Below are positions 10,558 through 20,309 of a stretch of DNA of 64,000 bases, piece by piece. The notes below the pieces were generated by a model, which made no database searches, was not told the origin of the DNA, and was given only the letters and a program-made list of their open reading frames with translations. The translations under genes were made by a program, and so were the position numbers. This DNA is from Muscardinus avellanarius (Eukaryota; Chordata; Mammalia; Rodentia; Gliridae). Every line of letters begins with the position of its first letter. The stretch's first letter is position 1. The stretch spans positions 19,256,092 through 19,320,091 of the forward strand of contig OY726578.1 of NCBI GenBank assembly GCA_963383645.1. Direction: 5' to 3'.

Positions 10558-11056
10558 TCCTCAAAGGTAGACTGCTACTGTCACACATGCTCGGGAGTTC
10601 TGGAAATCATACTGTGAGGGAAAGGTGTTCAGGAGAGATCCAAGATGGTGGTAGCAACAGCAGCAGTGGTGGTGACCAGTATTTGGAGGGGCAGACAGAT
10701 CCGGCCCAATCCACCTTGAACGTTGAGGAAATCCCACCAAAAGTAGACTGTTCCTGCCACGCAAGCTTGGGAATTCTGGACTACATGCCAAGTGGTAAAA
10801 GGGTTTGGGGCGTATCAGAGGGAGCCCCGCATAGCCGGGACAGGCCACCACGCTGCGTGGTCTGGGCCACCACACTCCTCTTCACAGAGCGGGAGGCCAG
10901 AGTACAAGTGGAGCAGCAGAGCCTGCTCTCCAGAGTGAAGCTGTGGACCTCTTGCCTTTGGAGGGAAGACAAAATTCATTGCCACTAGGTACTTGGCGTC
11001 CCAGCTTTTGCAAAAGACATGTACTGCTTTCTCATATTAAAAAAAAAATGAAGAAC
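10558..11056 (+). other. Copy B monomer and GC module
   Basis: Begins inside a monomer (CAAAGGTAGACTGCTACTG), has one CAAGATGG monomer start at 10641-10648, then at about 10758-11035 the module that in copy A lies upstream of the monomers. Ends in an A-run where a SINE has inserted. Confidence 0.55.
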
Positions 11057-11253
11057 GCCGGGCGTGGTGGTGCACGCTTGTAATCCCCGTGCTTGGGAGT
11101 TGGAGACAGGAGGATCACGCAGGTTCGAAGCCAGCCTTCCTGGGTTAAGAGATCCTGTTTCCAAACAAAGATATGTAAAAAAAAAAAAAGGTCTGGGAGT
11201 GTAGCCAGGAGGTATAAAGGTTTCCAGGAACCCCAATACCACAAAAAAAGAAA

Positions 11254-11309
<56 letters not shown>

Positions 11310-11316
11310 GAGTGAA
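11057..11316 (+). mobile_element. B1-dID SINE (subtype II) with GAAA tail in copy B
   Basis: Full copy whose tail expanded to a GAAA tetranucleotide run (11247-11310). Likely target duplication GARGAAC. Confidence 0.9.
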
Positions 11317-11375
11317 AGAGGAACATCTGTAAACGACCTGCTCATAGTGACAGAGACCGGAACCCATGCACAACA

Positions 11376-11852
11376 AGGCTGGTGCTGAGGCCTTTGAGGC
11401 CAGAATAGGAGCCTGTCATGCGGTGAGACCAGTGCTGGGGCCAGCGAGGCCAGGATAGGACCTGCCTTAAGGCAAGGCTGTTGCCAGGGCCTCCGAGGCC
11501 GGGATTGGAGCCTGCCAAGGGGTGAGGCTGGTGCTGGGGCAAGGCTGGGATCGGAGCCTGCCGTAAGGCAAGGCTAGTGCCGGGGCCAGCGAGGCTGGGA
11601 TTGGAGCCTGTCGAGGGGTGAGGCCGCTGCTAGGGCCAAGGAGGCCAGGATCGGAGCCTGCCATGAGGCAAGGCTGGTGCTGGGACCTCTGAGGCCGGGA
11701 TTGGAGCCTGCCAAAGGGTGAGACCGGTGCTGGGGCCAGTGAGGCTGGGATTGGTGCCTGCTGTGAGGCAAGGCAGGTGCTGGAGCTAGCGAGGCTGAGA
11801 TCAGAGCCTGCTGGGTGGCCAGTGCTAGGGCCTCCAAGATTGGGATCGGAAC
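11376..11852 (+). repeat. VNTR of copy B (about 5 units)
   Basis: Same 50-bp half-units as copy A in diverged form (GGGGTGAGGCTGGTGCTGG, GAGGCAAGGCTGGTGCTGG). Much shorter, as expected if VNTR length changes between copies. Confidence 0.85.
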
Positions 11853-12175
11853 TTACAATGCGGCATACACAGAGAAATATCACAGAAAATAAAAAATCAG
11901 ATGATTTCCCTAATGTGCAAAAACTAGGAAGAAATGGGTAATAGGAGGAACTCTAGTTGAAGAAAGCACCCTATAGAGGAACAATTCAGGTGACCTGAGT
12001 GGATGTACTTAAGCAAATATATCAAAGTCAATCACTATATCAAGCATGGGAATGAGGGAGGGGGACAGAATGGGATGGGGATTAGATAAAGGCTAATTGG
12101 GTGATGTGTGCTTGCATATCCTCAGAGTCTTGTATTCCATTGAGATGTCTGACTACAATGCACCAATAAAAATAT
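11853..12175 (+). other. Copy B tail module
   Basis: Colinear with the copy A tail (shared GAGAAATATCACAGAAAAT, GATGATGTGTGCTTG, CTACAATGCACCAAT) but lacking the CCAAT-containing part, so it carries a deletion. Ends in a short eroded A-rich tail before the duplicated target site. Confidence 0.65.
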
Positions 12176-12194
12176 AAAAAATTGTTTTAAGGAG

Positions 12195-12471
12195 CTCAAA
12201 ATAAAAATAAAATCCATAAAAACGAGTCGATGAGAGCAAAAGAACAGTTTTTTTTTTAAATTAGATCTGGGCTGTGATATTGACAGCTGCCACCGTAGCC
12301 TCCCGGGCCATTTCCAGAGTGGATGGTGTGGCTGAGTGTGGTGCCTCCTTGCTGGGAACAGAGTCCACACAGGTGACTTTCCCTGTGCCCTGCGGCCTGG
12401 CGGGCGCTCCACTTGGAGCCACCAGGGCCAGGGACCATACTGTTACTGTTACCATGTTCTAAACACTATTC
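12195..12471. other. Unique sequence, no gene seen
   Basis: Begins with the original flank of the composite insertion. Confidence 0.5.
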
Positions 12472-12630
12472 CAGTTGGGTGTGCTGGCGCACGCTTCATC
12501 CCAGCATTTAGGAGGCTGAGACCTCATGGTTCGTGGACAGCCTCAGCTACTTAGAGAGGCCCTCTGCAACTCAGTGGGACCCAGTTTCAAAATAGAGAAT
12601 AAAAAATAGGGCTGGGGGTGTAGCTCAAAG

Positions 12631-12632
<2 letters not shown>
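12472..12632 (+). mobile_element. B1-dID SINE, right half cut
   Basis: Runs into a TG/CG microsatellite and faces an antisense SINE. Confidence 0.82.
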
Positions 12633-12665
<33 letters not shown>

Positions 12666-12672
12666 CGCGTCT
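12631..12672. repeat. TG/CG microsatellite
   Basis: Pure TG then CG repeat, a Z-DNA-prone run between two inverted SINEs. Confidence 0.9.
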
Positions 12673-12677
12673 CTGTG

Positions 12678-12852
12678 TTGTTACTGGAATTGAATGCAGG
12701 GCATTTTACCTCTGAGATACATCTCTAGCCCTTTTAGTGTTTCTTTCTGACACGGGATCTCGCAAGTCTCCTTAGGCTGCTGAGGCTGGTCTACGATCCC
12801 CGTCTCAGCCTCCCAAATGCTGGGATGACAAGTGTGCGCCACCATGTCCAGC
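12678..12852 (-). mobile_element. SINE
   Basis: Antisense dimer with a diverged ID part (TGCAGGGCATTTTACCTCTG). Confidence 0.82.
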
Positions 12853-13828
12853 TATTATTAGTTTTCTTAAATCTGGGATGGGAGCTAGGGCTGGCACAGT
12901 GCAGTGGACACCAGGGGTCTTCAATGAGCTTAGGGCACAGAAGCGTGGCCAGCCCTCCGTGGTGCCAGGTGCCAGACATGTGCGTCCTGCCTCCGGCACA
13001 GATGTGCAAACTGGTGCCATCTCTCTTCCCTCAGAACCACCCCGTGATGGCTGGGAAGGCTTTGGGACAAACTCCAGCATATCCAGGCCCTGTGGTCCTG
13101 GAGACCGCACACTTGCTGGGCAGCAGGGGCCGGAAGCTGACCTTGCTTCCACTTCCGACGTCCTGGGCTCTGGGTCTGGGCTCTCCCCTCTCCCTTGCTG
13201 TGCTCTGAACTCTAGGCAGGGGTTGGTTTATTGTAGAATGAACTGATAAGGGGAATCAGTAGAGCTGTCTGTTAACGTGACTCATAAACTTTAATGGTTT
13301 ATTACCCTGAAAGACATCCAATTACCCCAGCTCAAATACCTTGCTAATCTTGTATTAAAGCCTGTTTTAAAGGGGAAAATGCCACTGAGTAGTATCAGTG
13401 CCTTCCATTTTATGAAAATTAAGCTGAACCATAAAACGATATCTAGTAAGCTAAGAATATACTTTTAATGCACCAGGATTTGACTATGATCAGCAGACAC
13501 TTTCCAGATGAACTCAGAGCTCCTTTCTAGAGCACTGCAGTAGAGGACAGCCGCACCAGGAAAGCTCAGCACGGTGGGGCCCGGGCCTTCCAGAGCCCAA
13601 CTGCAGAGGCGTGGGATTCACTGTCCAGCCACCACGCTCAGAGCAGAAAGCTCGCTGCGCCTAACCTCAAGGACACACCTCGACTGATCACAGAAAAGAG
13701 CTACTCTCCTTTGGAACCATTTATTCATTTTTATGAATGGAATTGTGTTTATAAGTACTTAGGGTAACACCATTTTGATGTGGTTAGATTTGTCTTTCTG
13801 CATAAGTATTTATATGTGTGTTTGTGTT
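12853..13828. other. Repeat-poor block
   Basis: Unique; 13210-13530 is AT-rich with TAAT-type motifs and no recognisable repeat. Confidence 0.5.
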
Positions 13829-14024
13829 TTGCTGGGGATTGAACCCAGGGGTAGCTCTATCTCTGAGCCAGCCTCAGCCTCGATTTTATGTTTTTGTTTT
13901 GGATCAGGGTCTTGCTAGGTTGTTGAGATTCTCGCTAAATTGCTGAGGTTGCCTCTCAACCCGAGATGCTCCTGTCTAAGCCTCCCGAGTACTAGGGTCA
14001 CAGGAATGCACGACCATGCCCAGC
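13829..14024 (-). mobile_element. SINE, diverged
   Basis: Antisense; starts GCTGGGGATTGAACCCAGGG and ends GACCATGCCCAGC. Confidence 0.82.
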
Positions 14025-14135
14025 TAAACTCGTCTCATTTGTATCAATCACATTCTAATGCAGTAATCATGCCTGAAAATTCACAAGGAAAAAAACCTTT
14101 TTTTCTGCAAATCTTTTCTAAAACAACCAAGTACA

Positions 14136-14338
14136 AGCTGGGTGAGGCTGCACATAGCGGTGATCCCAGGACTTGGGAGGCTGAGACAGGAGAATCGCAG
14201 GTTCAAGGCCAGCCTCCACAACTTAGTGAGACCCTATTTCAAAATAAAAATAAAATTAAATAAGGTTGGGGTATAGCTCAGAGGCAGAATGCTCTGAAAT
14301 TCAATCCCTAGTACTGCACACACAAACAACAAACAAAA
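14136..14338 (+). mobile_element. SINE, diverged
   Basis: Older copy with ID part GGTTGGGGTATAGCTCAGAGG and an A/C tail. Confidence 0.82.
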
Positions 14339-15051
14339 AAATTAAATCATCTAGAATTAATCTAGAATTGAATTAAAATCATCTAGATTCCTGAAAGCAG
14401 AGAAACAAACCCAGAAATGTTCAGGTGGGAAAAATTCACTGAGCTGCTGTTATCAGACTAAATGTCATGAAACTGCTTTTTATTTTCCACTAATTGTGGA
14501 CCTTTGAGTTGGGGAAATACATTCGTACATATGCTCTCCTTTAGGATTAACTCGGCTAAAAATAAATGTTTTTCTATTTACAAATAATATGGAAAATACA
14601 GAGAGGAAAGGGGAGTCACCCAACCCACCAGCGCCTGCTAAAACCCTTCTAAGTCTGCTGTGCGCTCACTCCAACACCTCCCATTATGGTGACGTGTACG
14701 TCAAGAACTCCACCTCAGTCAGTTCTCAATGTACAACCTGATGACATTAAGTACGTGCAGTGTTACATAACCACCACCACGAAGACTTTCTAACCGTCCC
14801 AAAGACAGATTCTACTCCGGTTTGTCATGGGCTAAGTGGTGTCCCACAGATAAAGATGGACATTGAAGGCTTTCACAGAAAGTGGCCGTATGTGAACAGA
14901 GCCTTGCAGATGTGGTCAGCTTCAGGTGAAGCAAACACGGTCAGCAACAGGCCGGGTACGCAGCCCACCTGTTACTTCTCTCTTTTATGACTGTACTTTG
15001 GGGTCATACTTAAGATGATCGGATTAGAAACCTTTTATTTTTATTTTTTAT
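14339..15051. other. Mostly unique sequence
   Basis: No gene; includes the LTR relic at 14820-14960 and a CTAGAATTAATCTAGAATTG short repeat near 14350. Confidence 0.5.
14820..14960 (+). mobile_element. MaLR/MLT1-like LTR relic
   Basis: GGCTAAGTGGTGTCCCACA and a diverged GCAGATGTGGTCAG segment fit the mammalian LTR pattern of this group; badly decayed and non-coding. Confidence 0.35.
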
Positions 15052-15117
15052 TTTGGTACTGGGGATTGAACCCCGTGGCATTCTACCTCCAAGTTACATC
15101 CCCGTCTCCCCTTTTCT
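15052..15117 (-). mobile_element. SINE fragment (ID half)
   Basis: Antisense ID half only, abutting the next antisense copy. Confidence 0.7.
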
Positions 15118-15312
15118 GTAGTACTGGGATGGAACCTAGGGGCATTCTACTTCCAAGCTACACCCCCAGCTCTATTTTTTACTCTTAATTTTGAAACAGG
15201 GTCTCACAGAGTTGCAAACAGCCTAGGTAGCTGAGGCTGGCCATGAACCATGATCCTCCTGTCTCAGCTCCCCAAATGCTGGGATTACAAGTGTGCGCCA
15301 ACACATCTGGCT
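15118..15312 (-). mobile_element. B1-dID SINE
   Basis: Complete antisense dimer. Confidence 0.85.
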
Positions 15313-15322
15313 CCCCCATCCT

Positions 15323-15545
15323 TATTTACTTGTTTATTTACTTATTTATTTATTTATTTATTTGTGGTACTGGGGTTCCTGGAAACCCTTCTACCTCCGG
15401 GCTATACTCCCAAACCTATTTTTTTATATTTTTATTTGGAAACAGGGTCTCCTAAGCCAGCAAGTCTGGCTTCGAACCTGCGTGATCCTCCTGTCTCCAC
15501 CTCCCAAGCATGGGGATTACAAGTGTGCGCCACCACACCCGGCTA
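15323..15545 (-). mobile_element. B1-dID SINE (subtype II) with TTTA tail
   Basis: Antisense subtype II copy (GGTTCCTGGAAACCCTTCTA); its tail is a TTTA run at 15323-15363. Confidence 0.88.
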
Positions 15546-15567
15546 TTTATTTATTTTTAAAACAGAG

Positions 15568-15990
15568 TCGACTCTGGGCCCCGGGTCGGACCGTGTGTAG
15601 CATGCCAGATCCCTGGAGAAACCGGGCCCAGTACCCTGGGTCACAGGCAGGGGTCGCGCGGGGCACGCCAGCCGGGGCCCGGGTTGCGGGACTCTGGGCC
15701 CCGGGCAGAACAACGCATAGCACACCAGACCCCTGGAGAAACCAGGCCCAGTACCCTGGGTCCCAGGCAGGGGTCGTACGGGGCACGCCAGCCGGGGCCC
15801 AGGTTGCGGGACTCTGGGCCCTGAGCTGGACCGCGCATAGCACGCCAGACCCCTGGAGAAACCGGGCCCAGTAAGACCCTGGGTCCCGGGCAGGGGTCGC
15901 ATGGGGCACGCCAGCCGGGGCCCGGGTCGTGGGACTCTGGGCCCCAGGCGGAGTAGTATGGAGCACGCTGGACCCATGGGGAAACCGGGC
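15568..15990 (+). repeat. 120-bp GC-rich tandem repeat at the 5' end of copy C
   Basis: GACTCTGGGCCC recurs at 15570, 15690, 15810 and 15933 (periods 120, 120, 123). Units contain CCTGGAGAAACC and CACGCCAGCCGGGGCCC. Absent from copies A and B, so either lost there or specific to C. Confidence 0.9.
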
Positions 15991-16620
15991 CGGGTCACAG
16001 TGCTACTGAGTGCCTGACCCCACAATCTCCTCAAACCACACATACTGTCTTCCCTTATTGAGAAAAAGAAAAAAAAAAGGAAAAGAAAAAGAAAAAAGAA
16101 AAATATCAGAGAGGGGTTAAGAAGGCCGTTGCGGATGCCAGGATACTGGAGATGCAGACAAAACTTATCCAAATGCACTGGAACTTATGGAAAAATTCCC
16201 CATGAAGGAAGACTGCTGTTTCTCTATATTGTTAAGAATCTTGGACATCACCTGTAAGGAGAGAGTTTAGCGGAGACCAAGGAGAAAGGCGGTATTGAAA
16301 GTGGTCTCCATGATGGCGGTGGAGACTTGTATTCGGGAGAAGCAGAAATCGGATCCTACCAATCTTTTATTTTTTTGAGAAATTACACCAAATGTCGAAT
16401 GCTACCGTCATGCATGCTTAGGAAGACTGGACAACATTCAGAGTGGAAGAGCTTGGGAAGGATTTGAAATGGTGGAGGCAGTGGCAATGGCAGTGGCCAG
16501 TTCTCAGGGGAGGCAGAGATCTGATGCATTACACCTGGAACCTTTGAAATAATAACCCCAGAGGCAGAATGCTACCTACCACCACGCACCCTCGAGAACG
16601 TGGGACAATTGGTTGGGCAA
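15991..16620 (+). other. Copy C joint and monomers
   Basis: ACACATACTGTCTTCCCTTATT (close to copy A 6961-6985), an A/G-rich tract (16060-16103), then about three decayed monomers with GATGGCGG (16314), GAAATGGTGGAGGC (16466) and CCCCAGAGGCAGAATGC motifs. Confidence 0.6.
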
Positions 16621-18054
16621 AGAGCGTGCTTGGATTGGAGCCTGCTGAGGGGTGAGGCTGGCGACGGACACAGCAAAGCTGGGACTGGAGCCTACCGTGA
16701 GGCAAGGCTGGTGCTGGAGCCTCCAAGGCTGGGATTGGAGCCTGCCGAGGGTTTAGGCCGGTGCTGGGGCAGTGAGGCCGGGATCAGAGCCTGCCATGAG
16801 GCAAGGCCGGTGCTGGGGCCTTCGAGGCCAGGATTGGAGCCTGCCGAGGTGTTAGGCCGGTGCCAGGGCCAGCAAGGCTGGGATCGGAGCCTGACGTGAG
16901 GCAAGGCCGGTGCTGGAGCTTCGAGGCAGTGACCGGAGCCTGCCGAGGAGTTAGGCCGGTGCCAGGGCCAATGGCCGACATCGGAGCCTGCCATGAGGCA
17001 AGGCCACTACTGGGGCCTCCGAGGCCAAGATCGGAGCCTGCCGTGAGGCAAGGCCGATGCTGGGGCCTTCAAGGCCGGGATCAGAGCCTGCCAAGGGGTT
17101 AGGCTGGTGCCAGAGCCAGCGTGGCTGGGATCGGAGCTCACCGTAAGGAAAGGCCGGTGCTAGGGCCTCCGAGGCCTGGATTGGAGCTTGCCGAGGGGTT
17201 AGGCTGGTGCTGGGGCCATCGGCCAGCATCGGAGCCTTCCGTGAGGCAAGGCCGCTACTGAGGTCTCCGAGGCCAGGATCGGAGCCTACTGAGGGGTTAG
17301 GCCGGTGCTGGGGCCAATGGCCGACATCAAGCCTGCCATGAGGCAAGACCAGTGTTGAGGCCTCTGAGGCCGGGATCGTAGCCTGCTGAGGGGCTAGGCC
17401 GGTGCCGGGACCAGCAGCCGGCATCGGAGCCTTCCCTGAGGCAAGGCCACTACTGAGGCCTCCAAGGCCGGATCAGAGCCTGCCAAGGGGTTAGACCGGG
17501 GCTGGGGCCAGCGAGGCTGTCATCGGAGCCTGCCGTGAGGCAAGGCCAGTGCTGGGGCCTCCGAGGCCGGGATCGGAGCTCACCGTGAGGCAAGGCCGGT
17601 GCTGGGGCCTCCGAGACTGGGATCGGAGCCTGCCGAGGGGTTAGGCCGATGCCGGGGCCAACGGCCAGCATCAGAGCCTGACAGGAGGCAAGGCCGCTAC
17701 TGGGGCCTCTGAGGCTGGGATCAGAGCCTGCCGAGGGGTTAGGCCGATGCTGGGGCCAGCGAGGCCGGGATCGGAGCCTGCTGTGAGGCTAGGTCGGTGT
17801 TGGGGCCTCTGAGGCCGGGATGGGAGCCTGCCGAAGGGTTAGGCTGGTGCTGGGGCCAATGGCTGGCATCGGAGCCTGCCGTGAGGCAAGGCTGCTACTA
17901 GGGCCTCCGAGGCCGGGATCAGAGCCAGCTCGGGGGTTAGGCTGGTGTCGGGGCCAGCGAGACCAGAATCGGAGGCTCCCATGAGGCAAGGCTGCTGCTT
18001 GAGCCAGCGAGGTCTGGATCAGTCCACAGGGTAGCCAGGCCACTAGGGGGCCGT
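16621..18054 (+). repeat. VNTR of copy C (about 14 units)
   Basis: About 1.4 kb of the same 50/100-bp units as copy A, more diverged and with several short units where CCAATGGCC or CCATCGGCC replaces CCAGCGAGGCC. Confidence 0.92.
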
Positions 18055-18433
18055 CAAGAGTGGGATCAGTACTTGCAACGCGGCATGCATAGAGAAATAT
18101 CACAGAAAATAAAAACCAGATGCTTCCCCTAATCAGCAAAAACTAGGAGGAAGAGGTTGAGGTATAGAAAGGGCCCTATAGTGAAGCAACTAAGGTGACC
18201 AATCAGAGGGTATGGAATAGGGAAGGATGGAGCCTCCTTAAAATGCAGGAGGTACCTAAACAAATGTATCAAAGTTAATCACCAAATAAGCATGGGATCG
18301 AGGGAGGGGGAGGGAATGGGATGGGGGCTGTATGAGGGCTAAATGGATGATGTGTGCTTGTATATCCTCTCAAGTCTTGTATTCCAATGTGATATATGAT
18401 TACAATGCACCAATTAAAAAATAATTAAAAAAA
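18055..18433 (+). other. Copy C tail module and poly-A
   Basis: Retains CCAATCAG (18199-18206), TTAAAA (about 18238) and the G-rich tract (18296-18330). Ends CAATGCACCAATTAAAAAATA then poly-A, and is immediately followed by the second target-site copy. Confidence 0.65.
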
Positions 18434-18437
18434 AAAA

Positions 18438-18540
18438 CAGGGTCTCACTAAGTTGCTAAGGCTGACACCTCACACCTGCAATCCTTCTGCCTTGGCCTCC
18501 CAAATACTGGGATTACAGATATGCGCCACCATGCCCAGCT
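18438..18540 (-). mobile_element. SINE remnant downstream of copy C
   Basis: Antisense B1 part beginning CAGGGTCTCACTAAGTTGC; its upstream end is where composite copy C inserted. Confidence 0.75.
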
Positions 18541-18554
18541 TAGAATCCTTGTGA

Positions 18555-18810
18555 AAGAAAAGCCTGGACATGGACGTGGGTGTGGAGTGAGGCAGCGGGC
18601 AGCTGAAGGCAGGTCTTGGAGGCCGCAGTGCTGGTGTTTGCCCCGGAGGTGACCAGGAAGCAGGAGCTGGAAGGGGCAGGGCTCGATGCCTGAACAGGCT
18701 CCAGAGAGCACAGCCCTCCCGACAACTGGATTTTGTACTTACTTTCCAGACCTGTGAGACAATAAATTTGTTTTTCAAACCACTCCTGTCCAGTACTTTG
18801 TTCTGGGGGG
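18555..18810 (+). mobile_element. MaLR/MLT1-like LTR relic
   Basis: The segment CCAGACCTGTGAGACAATAA with a following TTTGTTTTTCAAACCACTC is the 3' portion typical of MaLR LTRs. Non-coding and 5' decayed. Confidence 0.45.
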
Positions 18811-20309
18811 GCCCAGGAGACAAGTATGCCAGTGAGCAGTGACTTCTTCCACCCCGAGGCGGCCATTGTCTGCTTCCTGTGCCTGTTCCTGGTATAAGTG
18901 TAATCGTACAGTGTTTGTCTACCACATCTGGCGTGCTTCCCTTCTCGTCAAGTCCTCAGGGCTCGCCCACGCCATGGCTTTGTTACGGATGAGCAACATC
19001 CCGCTCTGGGTCCTGGCGCAGTCACCCGGCCACCTGTGGGTGCACCCGGGGCTATTCCGCCTCCGGTTTCCGTGACCTCAGCTGCTCTGAGCCGGTGAAC
19101 AGGCGTCGGGGCCGCTCGGCTGTGAGGTGCGTGAGGAGGTGCTGGGTAGCGGCCTGTCCGCTACTTCCTCCTTTTATGACTGTGCTTTGCTAGTCAAAAG
19201 CCTAGCAATGCTCTTCCCCTGGAAGTTTTATAACTGAAGCGCTTGTACTTAGGCCCATGGACGAGCCTCTTAGAATTCCCTTCCCCTCCCTCTCTTCTTT
19301 TCTATTTTTTTGGTGGTACTGGGGGTGGAACCCAGAGGCTTTCTACCTCCAGGCTATACTCCCAGACCTTTTTTATATTTTATTTAGAAAGAAGTTCTCA
19401 CTAAGTTGCTGGAAGCCTCACTGAGTAGCTGAGGCTGGCTTCGAACCAGTGCGATCCTCCTGTTTCAGCCTCCCAAGCGCAGGGATTACAAGTGCGCGCC
19501 ACTGCGCCCAGCTCCCTCTCTTCTTTTCTACCTTCCTACTCATATGAAATTCCAGTTGTTCTGCCACATGTTGGAAAGACAAGCTTCTCCTCCACTGAGT
19601 TAGCTTGTCAACTCTGTAGAAAACAAAACCCCAAAACACATGCTCTGCCCACAGTGCAGCGAGCAGTTCCTGTTCTGTCCGCAACCAAAGAGCAGACAAA
19701 ATACACAAAACAGTTTTCCAGACTAGATATCAGGCAATAAAGACCCACAGCCCTGAGAAATGGACGCTTGGATACGAAGGGAGCCCTCCGCTGCCCGGCT
19801 TGCAGCCCTACCTGACAGTGTCCCCAGGACTGGGCCCAGGAGGAACCACGGGGTCCAGCGGGTTCTCCGGGTGAAAAGTGGCGGTGAGTGCAGAGACAGC
19901 AAGGCAGAACACGGCGGGGTACAGGGACCACGGAAGCCCTCGGAAGAGCACTGAACCTCAGAGGCAGGCGAGGGCCGCCAGGGCCGAGAACTACCCGAGC
20001 GTAGGCTCGCCCTAGACCAAGAGAGGTGCTGTTCCCACCTGCCCAGGCTGGGCCAACTCACTGGTAGCTGGTGACAATTAGCCTAATGCTGCTACTGCTC
20101 TGGACCTGACAAACCTCAAACCACGCCCTAAAAGGACTGTTTCCAATAAGTTAATTGTGTCCCAGAACAAGCCCAATAATATTTAGCAGTAAGTACCCAG
20201 CACCTAAGAAAGTCTGGTGTCCAACAAGAGGCTCAGGTATGCAAGGAGACAGGGATTGAGGCATATAATGAGGACAGATCGCCCGCAGCCGGCTCCTCAT
20301 CTCAGGCAG
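18811..20309. other. Unique sequence with one SINE
   Basis: Outside the SINE at 19312-19512 nothing recognisable; no supported exon. Confidence 0.5.
19312..19512 (-). mobile_element. B1-dID SINE
   Basis: Complete antisense copy. Confidence 0.88.

Larger units (their letters stand above)
6402..12175 (+). mobile_element. Composite VNTR retroelement, copies A and B as one insertion
   Basis: Two related units head to tail (A about 6402-10320, B about 10558-12175), interrupted by two later SINEs, and flanked by near-identical 18/19-nt sequences (6384-6401 and 12176-12194, sharing TGTTTTAAGGAG plus six A's, one-base indel). This is what an L1-type target-site duplication around the whole block looks like. 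Modules in A: 5' module, A-rich joint, YY1-motif monomers, 100-bp VNTR, unique tail, A-rich end. There is no reverse transcriptase, integrase or envelope sequence, so it must be non-autonomous. Known analogues are the hominoid SVA/LAVA retroposons (module-VNTR-tail, L1-mobilised); sequence similarity to them is not claimed. Family membership rests on copies A, B and C sharing all main modules. Confidence 0.75.
15568..18433 (+). mobile_element. Composite VNTR retroelement, copy C
   Basis: A single 2.87-kb copy: about 3.5 units of a 120-bp GC-rich repeat, an A-rich joint, three diverged monomers, a 1.4-kb VNTR, the shared tail and poly-A. It is flanked by AAAACAG (15559-15565 and 18434-18440; the next bases match in part) and sits at a TTTT/AA junction, the canonical L1 endonuclease target, apparently inside an antisense SINE whose remainder resumes at 18441. 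This copy best shows the likely full length of the element. Confidence 0.72.

Noticed and set aside
15293..16178. Frames of 193 (sense) and 211 (antisense) codons
   Set aside because: Made of SINE sequence and the 120-bp GC repeat of copy C. The 120-bp period keeps any frame open without coding meaning.
6402..18433. Ordinary truncated L1 or a solo LTR
   Set aside because: No ORF1/ORF2 sequence occurs between the monomers and the tail in any copy, and the VNTR is in the same place in all three. A solo LTR would not have YY1 monomers, a VNTR and poly-A. A link to L1 or LTR parts remains possible.
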